Below the pieces are notes generated by a model. The model did no database searches. It was not told the DNA's origin and saw only the letters and a program-made list of their open reading frames with translations. DNA of 59,471 nucleotides from CAKRJP01 sp963597615 (GTDB lineage: Bacteria; Bacillota; Clostridia; Lachnospirales; Lachnospiraceae): NCBI GenBank assembly GCA_963597615.1, contig CAVBQS010000044.1, positions 1 to 59,471 of the forward strand. The letters are read 5' to 3'. The position numbers were made by a program, and so were the translations under genes. Positions 51,121-59,471 of this stretch are shown here, in pieces (position 1 is the first letter of the stretch; each line of letters starts with the position of its first letter).

Positions 51121-51702
51121 ATGATTATGGAAGCGAAAAAAGAAGATCGCAGAGTAAGAAAAACAAAAAAGCAACTACGAGACGGACTAGCAAAACTTTT
51201 GGAAGAAAAAAGCATCCGTGATATTACTGTAAAAGAATTAGTAGATACTGTAGATATTAACCGGTCCACTTTTTATCTCCACTATTCCGACATCTATGAC
51301 ATGCTAAAGAAGATAGAGTCGGAACTTTTTCAGGAGATTAAAGATGCCCTGTCAGAGCATCCTCTTAGCCCAGATGAAAGTGCCAAGGCCTTTATTTTAA
51401 TTATGTTTCAAATTATGGACCGCAACCGTCCCATCTGTAAAGCTTTGGTAGGTCCCAATGGAGATATTTCCTTTGTAGCCCGCATGGAAGAGATGGTAGG
51501 GCTAGAAGCAGTCCAGGTCGTCGAGCCCCTCTACAAGGTTGAAAAAACCAGAAGAAAATATAGCTACGCCTACTGCCTAAATGGTTGCGTAGGTATGGTA
51601 AAGGGCTGGCTTCTAGGGGACTGTAAGGAGACCCCTGAGCAAATGACAGACATCCTCTTTGACATGTTGAAAAACACCCTAGACAAAATGTTGGCTAACT
51701 AA
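51121..51702 (+). CDS. TetR/AcrR-family regulator
   Basis: A 193-residue regulator. The N-terminal helix-turn-helix KSIRDITVKELVDTVDINRSTFYLHYSDI is typical, with a helical ligand domain behind it including a TetR_C-like stretch and GCVGMVKGWLL. AAAGGA lies 5 nt before ATG 51121; an ATG two codons later is possible. Divergent from the YhgE/Pip gene, whose promoter carries two matching dyads, so it is the probable repressor of that gene. Confidence 0.9.
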   Translation: MIMEAKKEDRRVRKTKKQLRDGLAKLLEEKSIRDITVKELVDTVDINRSTFYLHYSDIYDMLKKIESELFQEIKDALSEHPLSPDESAKAFILIMFQIMDRNRPICKALVGPNGDISFVARMEEMVGLEAVQVVEPLYKVEKTRRKYSYAYCLNGCVGMVKGWLLGDCKETPEQMTDILFDMLKNTLDKMLAN

Positions 51703-51748
51703 TTTCCAGTTACATGTATGGGAAGTCGCAACACATTCAATCGATTAT

Positions 51749-51877
51749 AAAAAATAACCGAAAGCAACGAAGACACGTTCTCGCTCCCTTCCGCTCGCAA
51801 CGTTACTAAGGGGCTAAAAAACAGCCCCTTAGTGCCGGCGGCTCCAGAAGGTCTTCTTTTGCTTTCGGTTATTTTTT
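51749..51877. repeat. Composite palindrome, bidirectional terminator or repeat element
   Basis: A near-perfect outer stem of about 25 bp (51749-51774 with 51851-51877, one bulge) contains the sequence TAACCGAAAGCAA and its complement. Inside lies an 11-bp perfect hairpin ACTAAGGGGCT/AGCCCCTTAGT with a loop of seven, flanked by GC-rich arms (ACGTT/AACGT and CTCGCTCCC, CCGGCGGCTCC). It lies between the convergent TetR gene and ABC ATPase gene and ends in U runs on both strands. The interior is more GC-rich than surrounding DNA, as in mobile palindromic repeats. Confidence 0.6.
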
Positions 51878-51947
51878 TAATCAGGTATACGTTTGTTGTG
51901 ATTTTTCTATATATGTGACATCAAATTTGTCAGGACATATGAGGGAT

Positions 51948-52751
51948 TTAGGTCAACATCATACGGTCATTTGCGAATTCTCCATCACTGACCTCCTCAA
52001 ATTTAGTTAAGAGATCTGACACATGGAGATTTTTCTTTTCTTCTCCTGATACATCGTAGATAATTTTCCCTTCATGCATCATGATCAGGCGATTTCCATG
52101 AGCAATGGCATCCTTCATATTGTGGGTTACCATCATGGCGGTCAGATGATTTTCCTGAATTAGCTTGTCAGAAAGACCTAGTACCTTGGCTGCAGTCTTT
52201 GGGTCAAGGGCTGCGGTATGCTCATCTAAAAGCAAAAGCTTTGGTTGCTTTAGGGTGGCCATTAAAAGTGTTACAGCCTGTCTTTGTCCTCCGGAAAGAA
52301 GCCCCACACGGCTACTTAGACGATCTTCCAAGCCCAAATCTAATTCTTTTAATTTTTCCCTGAAATCATCTCTCTCCTGTTTGCTAATGCCCCAGCCAAA
52401 TCCTCTTTTTTGTCCTCTTCTGGCTGCAATAGCCATATTTTCTTCAATGGACATGGTGGCTGCGGTACCTACCATAGGATCCTGGAATACCCGGCCTAAG
52501 TAGGTTGCACGTTTGTGTTCTGAAAATCCGGAAATATCTGTGCCATCTACTACAATCTGCCCCTGATCAATGGGCCAAACCCCTGCAATAGCATTTAAGG
52601 TGGTAGATTTTCCAGCACCATTTCCACCAATAATCGTAACAAAATCTCCAGGATTTAAATTTAAGTTTACTCCATCCAAGGCCATCTTCTCGTTAATGGT
52701 TCCAGCATTGAAGGTTTTATGTACATCTTTAATTTCAAGCATATATCCCAT
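51948..52751 (-). CDS. ABC transporter ATPase (TrpZ-like)
   Basis: Energises the adjacent importer. 267 residues with Walker A GGNGAGKS (42-49), signature LSGGQRQAVTLLMA and Walker B LLLLDEHTAALDPKT; the DEHTAALD form is typical of the family paired with PF04392 binding proteins. The start at 52751 shares one base with the permease stop (TAATG), so translation is coupled, and AGGAGG lies 11 nt upstream. Last gene of the binding protein-permease-ATPase operon. Confidence 0.9.
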   Translation of the reverse strand: MGYMLEIKDVHKTFNAGTINEKMALDGVNLNLNPGDFVTIIGGNGAGKSTTLNAIAGVWPIDQGQIVVDGTDISGFSEHKRATYLGRVFQDPMVGTAATMSIEENMAIAARRGQKRGFGWGISKQERDDFREKLKELDLGLEDRLSSRVGLLSGGQRQAVTLLMATLKQPKLLLLDEHTAALDPKTAAKVLGLSDKLIQENHLTAMMVTHNMKDAIAHGNRLIMMHEGKIIYDVSGEEKKNLHVSDLLTKFEEVSDGEFANDRMMLT

Positions 52752-53692
52752 TATTTTGCAGGCCTCCTTTTCACAGATTTTTTCTCTTTTAAATAAGGCA
52801 CTGCCAAGAAGCAAGCTACCACTACTGCTGAGAATAATTTCATATAGTCTGATGGCATTTTAAGCCATAATACCAAGGTATAAGCCACATAGTAAAGAAT
52901 GGCTCCTACAAAGAGTGCTGACAGGGTATAGGCAAATGCAATCTTCTTTCCTGCACAAAGCTTTCCGAAAATCACCTCGCTGATAATAACTGCAGCCAGC
53001 CCAATAACGATAGCACCTCGTCCTGCATTTACGTCTGCTGAGCCCTGATACTGGGCATAGATTCCTCCGGAAAGTCCTACCATTCCGTTGGAAATCATAA
53101 GGGCAATGACTTTGGTAAAATTAGTATTGATTCCCTGGGCTCTTGCCATCTGTTCGTTACAACCAGTAGCTCTAATTGCTGCTCCGATTTCTGTACCAAA
53201 GAACCAGTAAATTAGAGCCACAAGAATCAAGCAGAAAATAATCAGTTTTGCAAAAAAGAACCATCTGTCATCGGCTGTTACGTAGCGAAGAGAAGCCACC
53301 AAACCCGTCTGAGCGATTCCGATACTTTGGTTAGATTTTCCCATAATGCCAAGATTCACGGAATAAAGAGAAATCTGGGTTAAGATACTTGCCAAGATTC
53401 CCGGGATTCCCAGGGCTGTGTTTAAGATTCCTGTGACAAATCCTGCTGCCATTCCTGCCAAAAATGAAAAAATAAGGGCCAGGGCCGGATTCATTCCTCC
53501 TTGAATCAACATAACTGCAACAGCACCACCTGTTGCCAAAGAACCGTCTACCGTTAAATCCGCAAAATCCAGAATGCGATAGGTGATATAAACACCTATC
53601 GCCATAATTCCCCATATAAGGCCTTGGGCTACGTTACCTGGAAGGGCACGTACCAAGGCTGTCGGATCTAACGATGAAAAATATACTAACAT
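52751..53692 (-). CDS. ABC transporter permease (TrpY-like)
   Basis: A 313-residue membrane component with about eight to nine helices, of the branched-chain/BPD-transp-2 fold: IGVYITYRILDFADLTVDGS and GAAIRATGCNEQMARAQGIN (the coupling region with the ATPase) are typical. AAGGA lies upstream of ATG 53692. It starts 59 bp after the binding protein gene stop. The set resembles proposed Trp or Tyr importers (TrpXYZ) of Firmicutes; no T-box is seen in the leader, so the substrate is open. Confidence 0.9.
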   Translation of the reverse strand: MLVYFSSLDPTALVRALPGNVAQGLIWGIMAIGVYITYRILDFADLTVDGSLATGGAVAVMLIQGGMNPALALIFSFLAGMAAGFVTGILNTALGIPGILASILTQISLYSVNLGIMGKSNQSIGIAQTGLVASLRYVTADDRWFFFAKLIIFCLILVALIYWFFGTEIGAAIRATGCNEQMARAQGINTNFTKVIALMISNGMVGLSGGIYAQYQGSADVNAGRGAIVIGLAAVIISEVIFGKLCAGKKIAFAYTLSALFVGAILYYVAYTLVLWLKMPSDYMKLFSAVVVACFLAVPYLKEKKSVKRRPAK

Positions 53693-53751
53693 AGTTTCTC
53701 ATGTCCTTTCTTCATCGTTTTTTCTAATGATTCCTCATGATTACTCAGTAA

Positions 53752-54759
53752 TTACTCTGTCTCAATGGCTGTGTAATCATCTGGAACTGTAATTCCAAGT
53801 TCCTCACAGATTGCTGCATTGTATTCCTTTGTAAGATCCTCTGCATATGCGACATCCATAGTGGTAATATCTGCACCATTTACTAAGATATCATAAGCCA
53901 TCTCTCCTGCCTTGTATCCAATGTCATAGTAGCTGATAGACAATGTAGCAATTCCACATCCGGAGCAGATTCCCTCTTCACCTGCAATTACCGGAACCTT
54001 AGCTGGGAGACAAATATTATTAATAATGTCTGTGTTAGCAGCCATAGTATTATCTGTTGGAACATAAAGAGCATCACAATCTTCAATAGCGTTTGTTACT
54101 ACAGACTGAATCTCATTGGAGTCTGCTGCTGTATATTCTTTGTACTCAATACCATCTTCATCTAAAGCTTTCTCAAATAACTCTGCCTGATACTTTGAAT
54201 TTGGCTCTGCAGAACAGTAAAGAATTCCAACCTTCTTAACATCTGGTAAAAGCTCTACTAACATATCTTCCTGCTCATCGATTGGGGCAAGGTCAGAAGT
54301 TCCTGATACGTTGATTCCCGTTGCACCTGTCCAGTCGTCAATTCCAAGGGCAGTGGCAAAGTCTGTAACAGAAGTTCCAAGAATCGGAATATCTGCAGTT
54401 GCCTGGGCTGCTGTCTGTAATGGCAAGGTTGCATTTGCCAGAATCAAATCTACATCGGAAGATACAAAATTGTTAATAATGGTTCCGCACTGAGCCTGCT
54501 CTCCCTGAGCATTCTCCACATCAATATCAACCACTCCGTCTCCAAACTTCTCATTTACCGCGTCCTGGAATCCTTCTGTAGCTGCGTCCAAGGCAGGATG
54601 CTCTAACATCTGACAAACACCAATGCTATATTTTTGTCCGGATGCTGTTTTGGTAGAAGCATCGTTACTACTGCTAGAAGAAGAACTTCCTCCACAAGCT
54701 GCCAAAGATAGGGTCATGGCTGTGCACACACCTGCCGCCATTAATTTCTTCATTTTCAT
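53752..54759 (-). CDS. ABC transporter substrate-binding lipoprotein (TrpX-like)
   Basis: Lipid-anchored solute receptor of 335 residues. The start at 54759 has GGAGGAGG 9 nt upstream. The signal peptide ends in the lipobox LAAC (Cys22), followed by a Ser-rich linker. The mature domain has YSIGVCQMLEHPALDAATEGF, IIGTSVTDFATALG-type loops (ILGTSVTDFA) and GILYCSAEPNSKYQAE, matching PF04392. Related proteins bind tryptophan or tyrosine. First gene of the importer operon with its own promoter. Confidence 0.92.
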   Translation of the reverse strand: MKMKKLMAAGVCTAMTLSLAACGGSSSSSSSNDASTKTASGQKYSIGVCQMLEHPALDAATEGFQDAVNEKFGDGVVDIDVENAQGEQAQCGTIINNFVSSDVDLILANATLPLQTAAQATADIPILGTSVTDFATALGIDDWTGATGINVSGTSDLAPIDEQEDMLVELLPDVKKVGILYCSAEPNSKYQAELFEKALDEDGIEYKEYTAADSNEIQSVVTNAIEDCDALYVPTDNTMAANTDIINNICLPAKVPVIAGEEGICSGCGIATLSISYYDIGYKAGEMAYDILVNGADITTMDVAYAEDLTKEYNAAICEELGITVPDDYTAIETE

Positions 54760-54783
54760 AATATAAATCCTCCTCCAATATTG

Positions 54784-54830
54784 ACACTTCTGCGCTTTAT
54801 GCCGTAACGCTTTAACGCGCAAAAGTCATT
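54784..54830 (-). promoter_or_regulatory. Leader hairpin of the importer operon
   Basis: TGACTTTTGCGC pairs with GCGCAGAAGTGTCA (a 2-nt bulge), enclosing a second small dyad (GCGTTAAAGCGTTAC). There is no U run after it. It could stabilise the mRNA or be an unrecognised switch. Confidence 0.4.
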
Positions 54831-54836
54831 GGGTTT

Positions 54837-54865
54837 ATTATATCCACAAATCCTTGATTCGTCAA
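54837..54865 (-). promoter_or_regulatory. Promoter of the TrpXYZ-like operon
   Basis: TTGACG (54860-54865), 17-bp spacer and perfect TATAAT (54837-54842) on the minus strand. Confidence 0.8.
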
Positions 54866-54872
54866 TTGTTTC

Positions 54873-54901
54873 TTGCAAGGCATTAAAAAAAAAGTTATAG
54901 T
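54873..54901 (+). promoter_or_regulatory. Promoter of coaBC
   Basis: TTGCAA (54873-54878), 17-bp spacer and TATAGT (54896-54901), about 32 bp before the start codon. Confidence 0.75.
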
Positions 54902-54932
54902 AGGGTTATCTGTATAGATAGGAGATTTTTAA

Positions 54933-56138
54933 ATGTTTTTAGAAAATAAAACCATACTTTTGGGAGTGACCGGAGGCATTGCAGCCTATAAAAGCGCCTC
55001 CCTTGCCAGCAAATTAGTAAAGGCAGGGGCTGAAGTTCGTGTCATTATGACAGAACATGCCACCAACTTCATTAACCCTATTACCTTTGAATCCCTTACT
55101 GGCCATAAATGTATTGTAGATACCTTTGACCGCAATTTCGAATTTCAAGTAGAGCACGTAGCTTTAGCAAAAAAAGCCGATGTTATTATGATTGCCCCTG
55201 CCACTGCAAATGTTATGGCAAAATTAGCTCATGGCCTGGCAGATGATATGCTGACTACTACTGTTCTTGCCAGTAAGGCTCCAAAGATCATTGCCCCAGC
55301 CATGAACACGGCTATGTATGAAAATCCCGTAACCCAGCATAATATGGAACTTCTCCGGGGCTATGGCATGGAAGTCATTACTCCAGCTTCCGGGTATTTA
55401 GCCTGTGGAGATACTGGTGCTGGAAAGATGCCAGAGCCAAAAGAGCTCTACGAATACATTTTAAAAGCCATCGCATATCCCAAGGATCTAAAAGGCCTAA
55501 ATATTTTAGTAACTGCCGGCCCCACAGCAGAATCCATTGATCCGGTGCGCTACATTACCAATCACTCTTCTGGGAAAATGGGATACAGCATTGCCAAAAT
55601 CTGTATGCTGCGAGGGGCTTCTGTCACCCTAGTAACAGGACCAACTGCTCTTTCCCAGCCTCCTTTTGTGAATGTAGTACCTGTAACTACCGCAAAAGAC
55701 ATGTATGATGCCGTTACTTCAAGAAGCAATTCTATGGACATTATTATTAAGGCTGCCGCTGTGGCAGACTACCGGCCAGCCCATGTGGCAAACGATAAAA
55801 TCAAGAAAAATGGCGGTTCCATGGCTATCGAATTAGAAAAAACAGATGATATTTTAAAATACTTAGGTGCCCACAAAAGGGAAGGCCAGTTCCTGTGTGG
55901 ATTTTCCATGGAAACCAAAGATATGTTGGAAAATTCCAGGAAGAAATTAGATAAGAAAAACCTGGATATGATTGTAGCCAACAACCTAAAAGTCTCTGGT
56001 GCAGGCTTTAAAGGAGATACCAATGTGGTAACCTTTATCAGCAAAGATCAAGAAATCCAGCTACCTCTTATGAGCAAAGAAGATGTGGCATCCAAGCTTA
56101 TGGATCATATTTTAAATATGAGAAAAAATACTAGATAA
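54933..56138 (+). CDS. coaBC: Phosphopantothenoylcysteine decarboxylase / synthetase
   Basis: Bifunctional coenzyme A biosynthesis enzyme of 401 residues. The N-terminal CoaC half (1 to about 180) binds FMN (GVTGGIAAYKSA) and has the catalytic His in VEHVALAKKADV and the PAMNTAMYENP motif. The C-terminal CoaB half joins cysteine to phosphopantothenate with CTP: TAGPTAESIDPVRYITN, SSGKMGY and the KIKKNGGSM(A) loop. AGGAG precedes ATG 54933 by 8 nt. Monocistronic. Confidence 0.97.
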   Translation: MFLENKTILLGVTGGIAAYKSASLASKLVKAGAEVRVIMTEHATNFINPITFESLTGHKCIVDTFDRNFEFQVEHVALAKKADVIMIAPATANVMAKLAHGLADDMLTTTVLASKAPKIIAPAMNTAMYENPVTQHNMELLRGYGMEVITPASGYLACGDTGAGKMPEPKELYEYILKAIAYPKDLKGLNILVTAGPTAESIDPVRYITNHSSGKMGYSIAKICMLRGASVTLVTGPTALSQPPFVNVVPVTTAKDMYDAVTSRSNSMDIIIKAAAVADYRPAHVANDKIKKNGGSMAIELEKTDDILKYLGAHKREGQFLCGFSMETKDMLENSRKKLDKKNLDMIVANNLKVSGAGFKGDTNVVTFISKDQEIQLPLMSKEDVASKLMDHILNMRKNTR

Positions 56139-56143
56139 AATTC

Positions 56144-56198
56144 AAAAAGGCCTTCCCTTTATCCTACTCATAAGTAGCTAAAAGGAAAGACCTTTTTT
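56144..56198. terminator. Bidirectional terminator
   Basis: AAAAAGGCCTTCCCTTT pairs imperfectly with AAAAGGAAAGACCTTTTT, with U and A runs at the ends. Serves coaBC and the convergent permease gene. Confidence 0.8.
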
Positions 56199-56221
56199 TC
56201 TTGTATTATGTATGATGGTAA

Positions 56222-58549
56222 TTATTCTACATTCTTTAGGGCTTCATCCATAGGCACCTTCCGAATTCTAGAATATTCTATAATTGCTACCAGACCGTAA
56301 GTAATAACTCCCAATAGGAACATCTTTACATAAACCCTCATAGGTACATATAAGGGGAGCCAACCACTGTAACTTTCCAGCATCATAATTCTAAAAACAT
56401 AAACCAAAAACCATTTGATCAAAGGCATAGTCACTAGGATTCCAAGAACCACTACTATGGAAGTTGCAAGGATATAAAGCCTACTAATCTCACCATTGGT
56501 ATATCCAAGGATTTTTGCCATAGATATGGACTGGGCATTTTTCTCTATAATAAGTTTGGACAGAAGGTAAATAATTACCATAAAAATACCCACAGCAAAT
56601 CCATCTACCATATACATCATATTTCCCATAGAGTTATTTAACTGTCTGCTAACCTTAGACAGAGAATCTAAATTAACCACTGTAGCAATATATTCGTCCT
56701 TTATATCTGTAATTTCACTGTCTGAAAAATATCCACAAAAATAATCTTCTTCCAGATCAAAGAAATCATTTAGTTTCGATTGATCCATAAATACTGTTAC
56801 AGCAGCTGCATAATCATAGATTCCTGCCACCTTGAAGCTGTATTCCTTGTCATCATATTTTTCTTTTAAGGTAATGGAATCTCCTTTTTTTAGCAGGTAC
56901 TTGTCTGCATAGGCAGAAGAAATATAAACTTCCTTCTCTTTTAAATCCTTCAAGTCTAAGGAAATATATTTGCTATCCTCCGAAACGCCGTATACTGTAA
57001 CCTTTTCTTGTTTGGCAACGTCCCCTAAGGTTTCCAAAGAATATGCACTGAATTTTTCTGCATCCTTATTTTCGGTCTTCACTCCCTGGGCGTACTGTAA
57101 AAGAGCCTGCATTTTCTCCATTTCGTCTGCTGCAGATTTTGCACTGATAGGAGCTTGAAGCATATATTGATAATTTGCAAACAGTCCAGTCTCAATCTCA
57201 TCTTGATAATGATTTAAGACTTCAGGAAGGGCCAAGCCAAACATTAATAACATATTAGCAAATGCCAAGCCTACAATTAAAACCAGGTAATTCTTACGAT
57301 TCTGAAAAATCACCCGAAGTCTAAACCTTTGGAAGAATGGAATCTGTGGACTTAGTTTAAAGGCTTTTTTTTGTTTCTTCTTGCTTAAATCCCTGCGAAT
57401 AAATTTAAGAGGAGATAATTTTAATTTGGCATGGAGAACAAAAAAGGTAACCACTATCATAATAAGGATAGGTACTACTGTGGTTAGAAGGAAGGCATCT
57501 CCATTCCAGACCGTTACATAGGTAGGTAAACTATAACTTCCATAGTAGATATTTGCAATCACATCCTTCATGAAGCTATAACCTATGATATTTCCCATGA
57601 TTGCTCCTATGAATGTGACTATAATAGGCATAGCCATATAGTGGCGCAAAAGTTCTCCTCTGGTGTAACCAGAAGCCCTAAGGGTTCCGATTACATTTGC
57701 TTCCTTTGAAATTGTATTACTGATCGTTACCGCAAATACAAAGGCCATGATTAAAATAATCATATAGAGAAGGACAATGACCATGGCCCGGTCTCCGCCT
57801 AGGTCTTCTCCTGTAAAATTAATGGCCTGATTTAGATATCTAGGGACCACTTCTTCCAAGGTAACTTCCTTACTCATATCTTTAATCAAGGCATCGGAAA
57901 CTTCCTTTTCTTCTGTATCATCTGCAGGAGCATCCTGATATTTCCATGCATAACTATACTTTAAATCAGAATCTGAAAAGGTCTTAAAAGCATCTTCTGT
58001 TACCACAGCTACCCCAAACTTAATGGAATCAAACATAGAATCGCTGTTGTCCTGAAACAAGGCACTATAGTCAGAAAGAGCCACTAAACCGGTGATTTTC
58101 CAACCGCCCTGATTGTCCTTCAATCTATCCCCAACTTTCAGATCATTATTGTCAGCATACATACGGTCAATGGCAATCTCATCTTTTTTCTTGGGAAATT
58201 CTCCCTCCATAAGGCAAACCTTATTAACTTTATCCCGGTTCTTAAAAATACGAAGGGTGATATCGTTGTTCATCTCCTTTTCCACGTAAAAGTTTTCATA
58301 AAGCTTGATTCCTAAGGCTTCTAGCTTCTTCCATTGGCCATCATCTATCTTGGCACTGGTAAGAAAATGACCATTTTCAATATTATATTTTTCGAAACTA
58401 TCATCGTAGGATTCTAACATGCTTCTGCAGGATACCATGTAGCCACATACCAAGCCAATGGTACTTACCATCAATAAAAATATTACGAGATATTTTCCTA
58501 TTTCATCTTTTAATTCCCTAAGCAATCGTTTATTCAGGGGATTTCTCAT
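56222..58549 (-). CDS. FtsX-type ABC transporter permease
   Basis: A 775-residue permease with an N-terminal helix (about 15-38), an extracytoplasmic domain, three helices with the FtsX fold (from about VIVLLYMIILIMAFVFAVT), a central basic linker (KKKQKKAFK), a second helix and extracytoplasmic domain, and three C-terminal helices ending near IIEYSRIRKVPMDEALKN. The duplication of the FtsX fold is as in LolCDE/MacB-type and BceB-like systems. AGGAGG precedes the ATG. 22 bp after the ATPase gene. Substrate unknown. Confidence 0.9.
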   Translation of the reverse strand: MRNPLNKRLLRELKDEIGKYLVIFLLMVSTIGLVCGYMVSCRSMLESYDDSFEKYNIENGHFLTSAKIDDGQWKKLEALGIKLYENFYVEKEMNNDITLRIFKNRDKVNKVCLMEGEFPKKKDEIAIDRMYADNNDLKVGDRLKDNQGGWKITGLVALSDYSALFQDNSDSMFDSIKFGVAVVTEDAFKTFSDSDLKYSYAWKYQDAPADDTEEKEVSDALIKDMSKEVTLEEVVPRYLNQAINFTGEDLGGDRAMVIVLLYMIILIMAFVFAVTISNTISKEANVIGTLRASGYTRGELLRHYMAMPIIVTFIGAIMGNIIGYSFMKDVIANIYYGSYSLPTYVTVWNGDAFLLTTVVPILIMIVVTFFVLHAKLKLSPLKFIRRDLSKKKQKKAFKLSPQIPFFQRFRLRVIFQNRKNYLVLIVGLAFANMLLMFGLALPEVLNHYQDEIETGLFANYQYMLQAPISAKSAADEMEKMQALLQYAQGVKTENKDAEKFSAYSLETLGDVAKQEKVTVYGVSEDSKYISLDLKDLKEKEVYISSAYADKYLLKKGDSITLKEKYDDKEYSFKVAGIYDYAAAVTVFMDQSKLNDFFDLEEDYFCGYFSDSEITDIKDEYIATVVNLDSLSKVSRQLNNSMGNMMYMVDGFAVGIFMVIIYLLSKLIIEKNAQSISMAKILGYTNGEISRLYILATSIVVVLGILVTMPLIKWFLVYVFRIMMLESYSGWLPLYVPMRVYVKMFLLGVITYGLVAIIEYSRIRKVPMDEALKNVE

Positions 58550-58571
58550 GATCTTTATCCTCCTTCATTTT

Positions 58572-59270
58572 CTACCACTCTAATTGTTCTGCAGGAATTT
58601 TCTCTTCATTTTTGTAATTCTTTCGGATCATTCCATCACGAAGACGAATCACCCGGTCCGCCATATCTTTCACCGCATCATTGTGGGTAACCATAATCAC
58701 CGTATTTCCATACTTTTGGTTGATGGTCTCTATTAAATTTAAAATATCTTTGGAAGTCTGATAGTCCAAAGCTCCTGTAGGCTCATCACAAAGTAGAATA
58801 TCCGGATTCTTTACAATGGCACGACCAATAGCTGTTCTTTGCTGCTGACCTCCAGATAACTGATTTGGAATCTTAAAGCGATGGTCCCATAATCCCAGGG
58901 TATGTAATAATTCATCTACATCCAAGAACTTCTTACTAAGGTAGGCTCCAACCTCGATATTTTCTCTAACAGTAAGATTAGGAATAAGATTATACATTTG
59001 AAAAATATACCCCAAATGTTCTCTTCGATATAAAGTAAGCTTCTTCTCATTCATGTCTTTAATCTTCTCCCCATTAATAGAAATAAAGCCTTCATCGGCT
59101 CCATCAATTCCTCCGATAATATTTAAGAGGGTAGATTTTCCAGAACCAGAAGGACCAAGGAGGACACAAATCTCTCCCTTCCTGATCTCGAAACTGATGC
59201 CCTTTAATACCTCCACTCGGTTATCAGCAGAACCAAAACTCTTTTTAAGATTATTAATTTCAATAAACAT
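58572..59270 (-). CDS. ABC transporter ATP-binding protein (LolD/MacB-like)
   Basis: A 232-residue ATPase partner of the following permease. Walker A GPSGSGKST (about 37-45), Q-loop YIFQMYNLIPNLTV, signature LSGGQQQRTAIGRAI and Walker B ILLCDEPTGALDYQTS are present. AGAGGAAA lies upstream of ATG 59270. It opens the two-gene operon. A TTAGAAC/GTTCTAA dyad lies 49-77 bp upstream of its start. Confidence 0.93.
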   Translation of the reverse strand: MFIEINNLKKSFGSADNRVEVLKGISFEIRKGEICVLLGPSGSGKSTLLNIIGGIDGADEGFISINGEKIKDMNEKKLTLYRREHLGYIFQMYNLIPNLTVRENIEVGAYLSKKFLDVDELLHTLGLWDHRFKIPNQLSGGQQQRTAIGRAIVKNPDILLCDEPTGALDYQTSKDILNLIETINQKYGNTVIMVTHNDAVKDMADRVIRLRDGMIRKNYKNEEKIPAEQLEW

Positions 59271-59318
59271 AAACTTTCCTCTCTCTTAACCAAAGATTAA
59301 TTTAAGTAATAGTAAACA

Positions 59319-59347
59319 TTAGAACAAACCAGGTTAGATAGTTCTAA
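59319..59347. promoter_or_regulatory. Dyad upstream of the ABC exporter operon
   Basis: TTAGAAC (59319-59325) and GTTCTAA (59341-59347) form a perfect 7-bp inverted repeat with 15-bp spacing. It lies where a regulator of the exporter would bind. No regulator gene is visible in the window. Confidence 0.4.
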
Positions 59348-59416
59348 CATTCGTAAGGATATATTACCATAATAAGAGAAAAGTATCTACTATACAGAGA
59401 AAAATGAACAAAAAAA

Positions 59417-59436
59417 AGAACAGCCTAAGCTGTTCT
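59417..59436 (-). terminator. Terminator of a minus-strand gene beyond the right edge
   Basis: AGAACAGC-TTAG-GCTGTTCT is a perfect 8-bp stem followed by UUUUUUUU on the minus strand. No gene of this window ends into it from the right, so a minus-strand gene lies just outside. Confidence 0.85.
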
Positions 59437-59471
59437 AAATACTTTTATGGTTTGTACCTTCAAAACTGCAT

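Noticed and set aside
54760..54836. T-box leader of the TrpXYZ-like operon
   Set aside because: The leader is too short (about 70 nt) and lacks the conserved T-box AGGGTGGNACCGCG element.

Overview
The window looks like chromosomal DNA from a low-GC, anaerobic Clostridia bacterium, most likely Lachnospiraceae. This is inferred from gene content and expression signals: strong AGGAGG ribosome sites, TTGACA/TATAAT-type promoters with 16-18 bp spacing, U-tailed hairpin terminators, a CymR-type Rrf2 regulator, a split EpsC-type serine acetyltransferase cluster, CoaBC, a YhgE/Pip giant membrane protein and a glycine riboswitch on an alanine/glycine symporter. No genus can be fixed without a database search. 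I see no phage, transposase, integrase or CRISPR array. About 44 protein genes and one tRNA gene (Trp) are supported. Many ORF starts were moved inward to match ribosome sites.

Layout, left to right. 1-4.2 kb: enolase (-), then a CstA-type transporter coupled to an unknown two-helix membrane protein (+). 4.2-10.8 kb (-): signal peptidase I, a fused MacB-like ABC ATPase/permease, and a cation P-type ATPase. 11-14.1 kb (-): PEP carboxykinase and an MFS permease. 14.2-20.3 kb (-): a sucrose unit (PTS EIIBCA, GH32 hydrolase, a LacI regulator, a perfect cre/LacI-type operator) plus dtd and an EamA exporter. 20.4-24.9 kb (-): a sulfur cluster of cysK, a CymR-like regulator, cysE, a rhodanese-TtcA-like fusion and an Fe-S flavodoxin-like protein. 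25-29.3 kb: a cytidylate-kinase-like protein, a DtxR-family regulator, and a copper unit of csoR and copA, in which copA carries a C-terminal CopZ-like domain with its own internal ribosome site.

29.3-37.2 kb: a possible orphan non-coding transcript, a Lon-like AAA+ ATPase without a protease domain, an ECF S component, tRNA-Trp, a threonine aldolase, a Na+/phosphate symporter with a Pho-box-like array, a small membrane protein behind a structured leader, a DUF1275 protein and a PPC/DUF296 protein. 37.3-41 kb: glycerate permease and kinase (-) facing a CdaR-type activator (+). 41-46.6 kb: MATE exporter, TSUP transporter, shikimate dehydrogenase, ThrH, and a Na+/alanine(glycine) symporter under a tandem glycine riboswitch. 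47-51.7 kb: the repeat-rich YhgE/Pip protein and a divergent TetR regulator with two matching palindromes between them. 51.7-54.8 kb: a large composite hairpin and a TrpXYZ-like ABC importer. 54.9-59.3 kb: coaBC and a two-gene FtsX-type ABC exporter; a terminator at the right edge shows another minus-strand gene ends just outside.

The most unusual signals are the internal CopZ start inside copA, the three-stem leader that buries the ribosome site of a 77-residue membrane protein next to the phosphate transporter, the 129-bp composite palindrome at 51.75 kb, the promoter-terminator pair with no ORF at 29.3-29.6 kb, and the Lon-like ATPase with Asn in place of the Walker B Asp.
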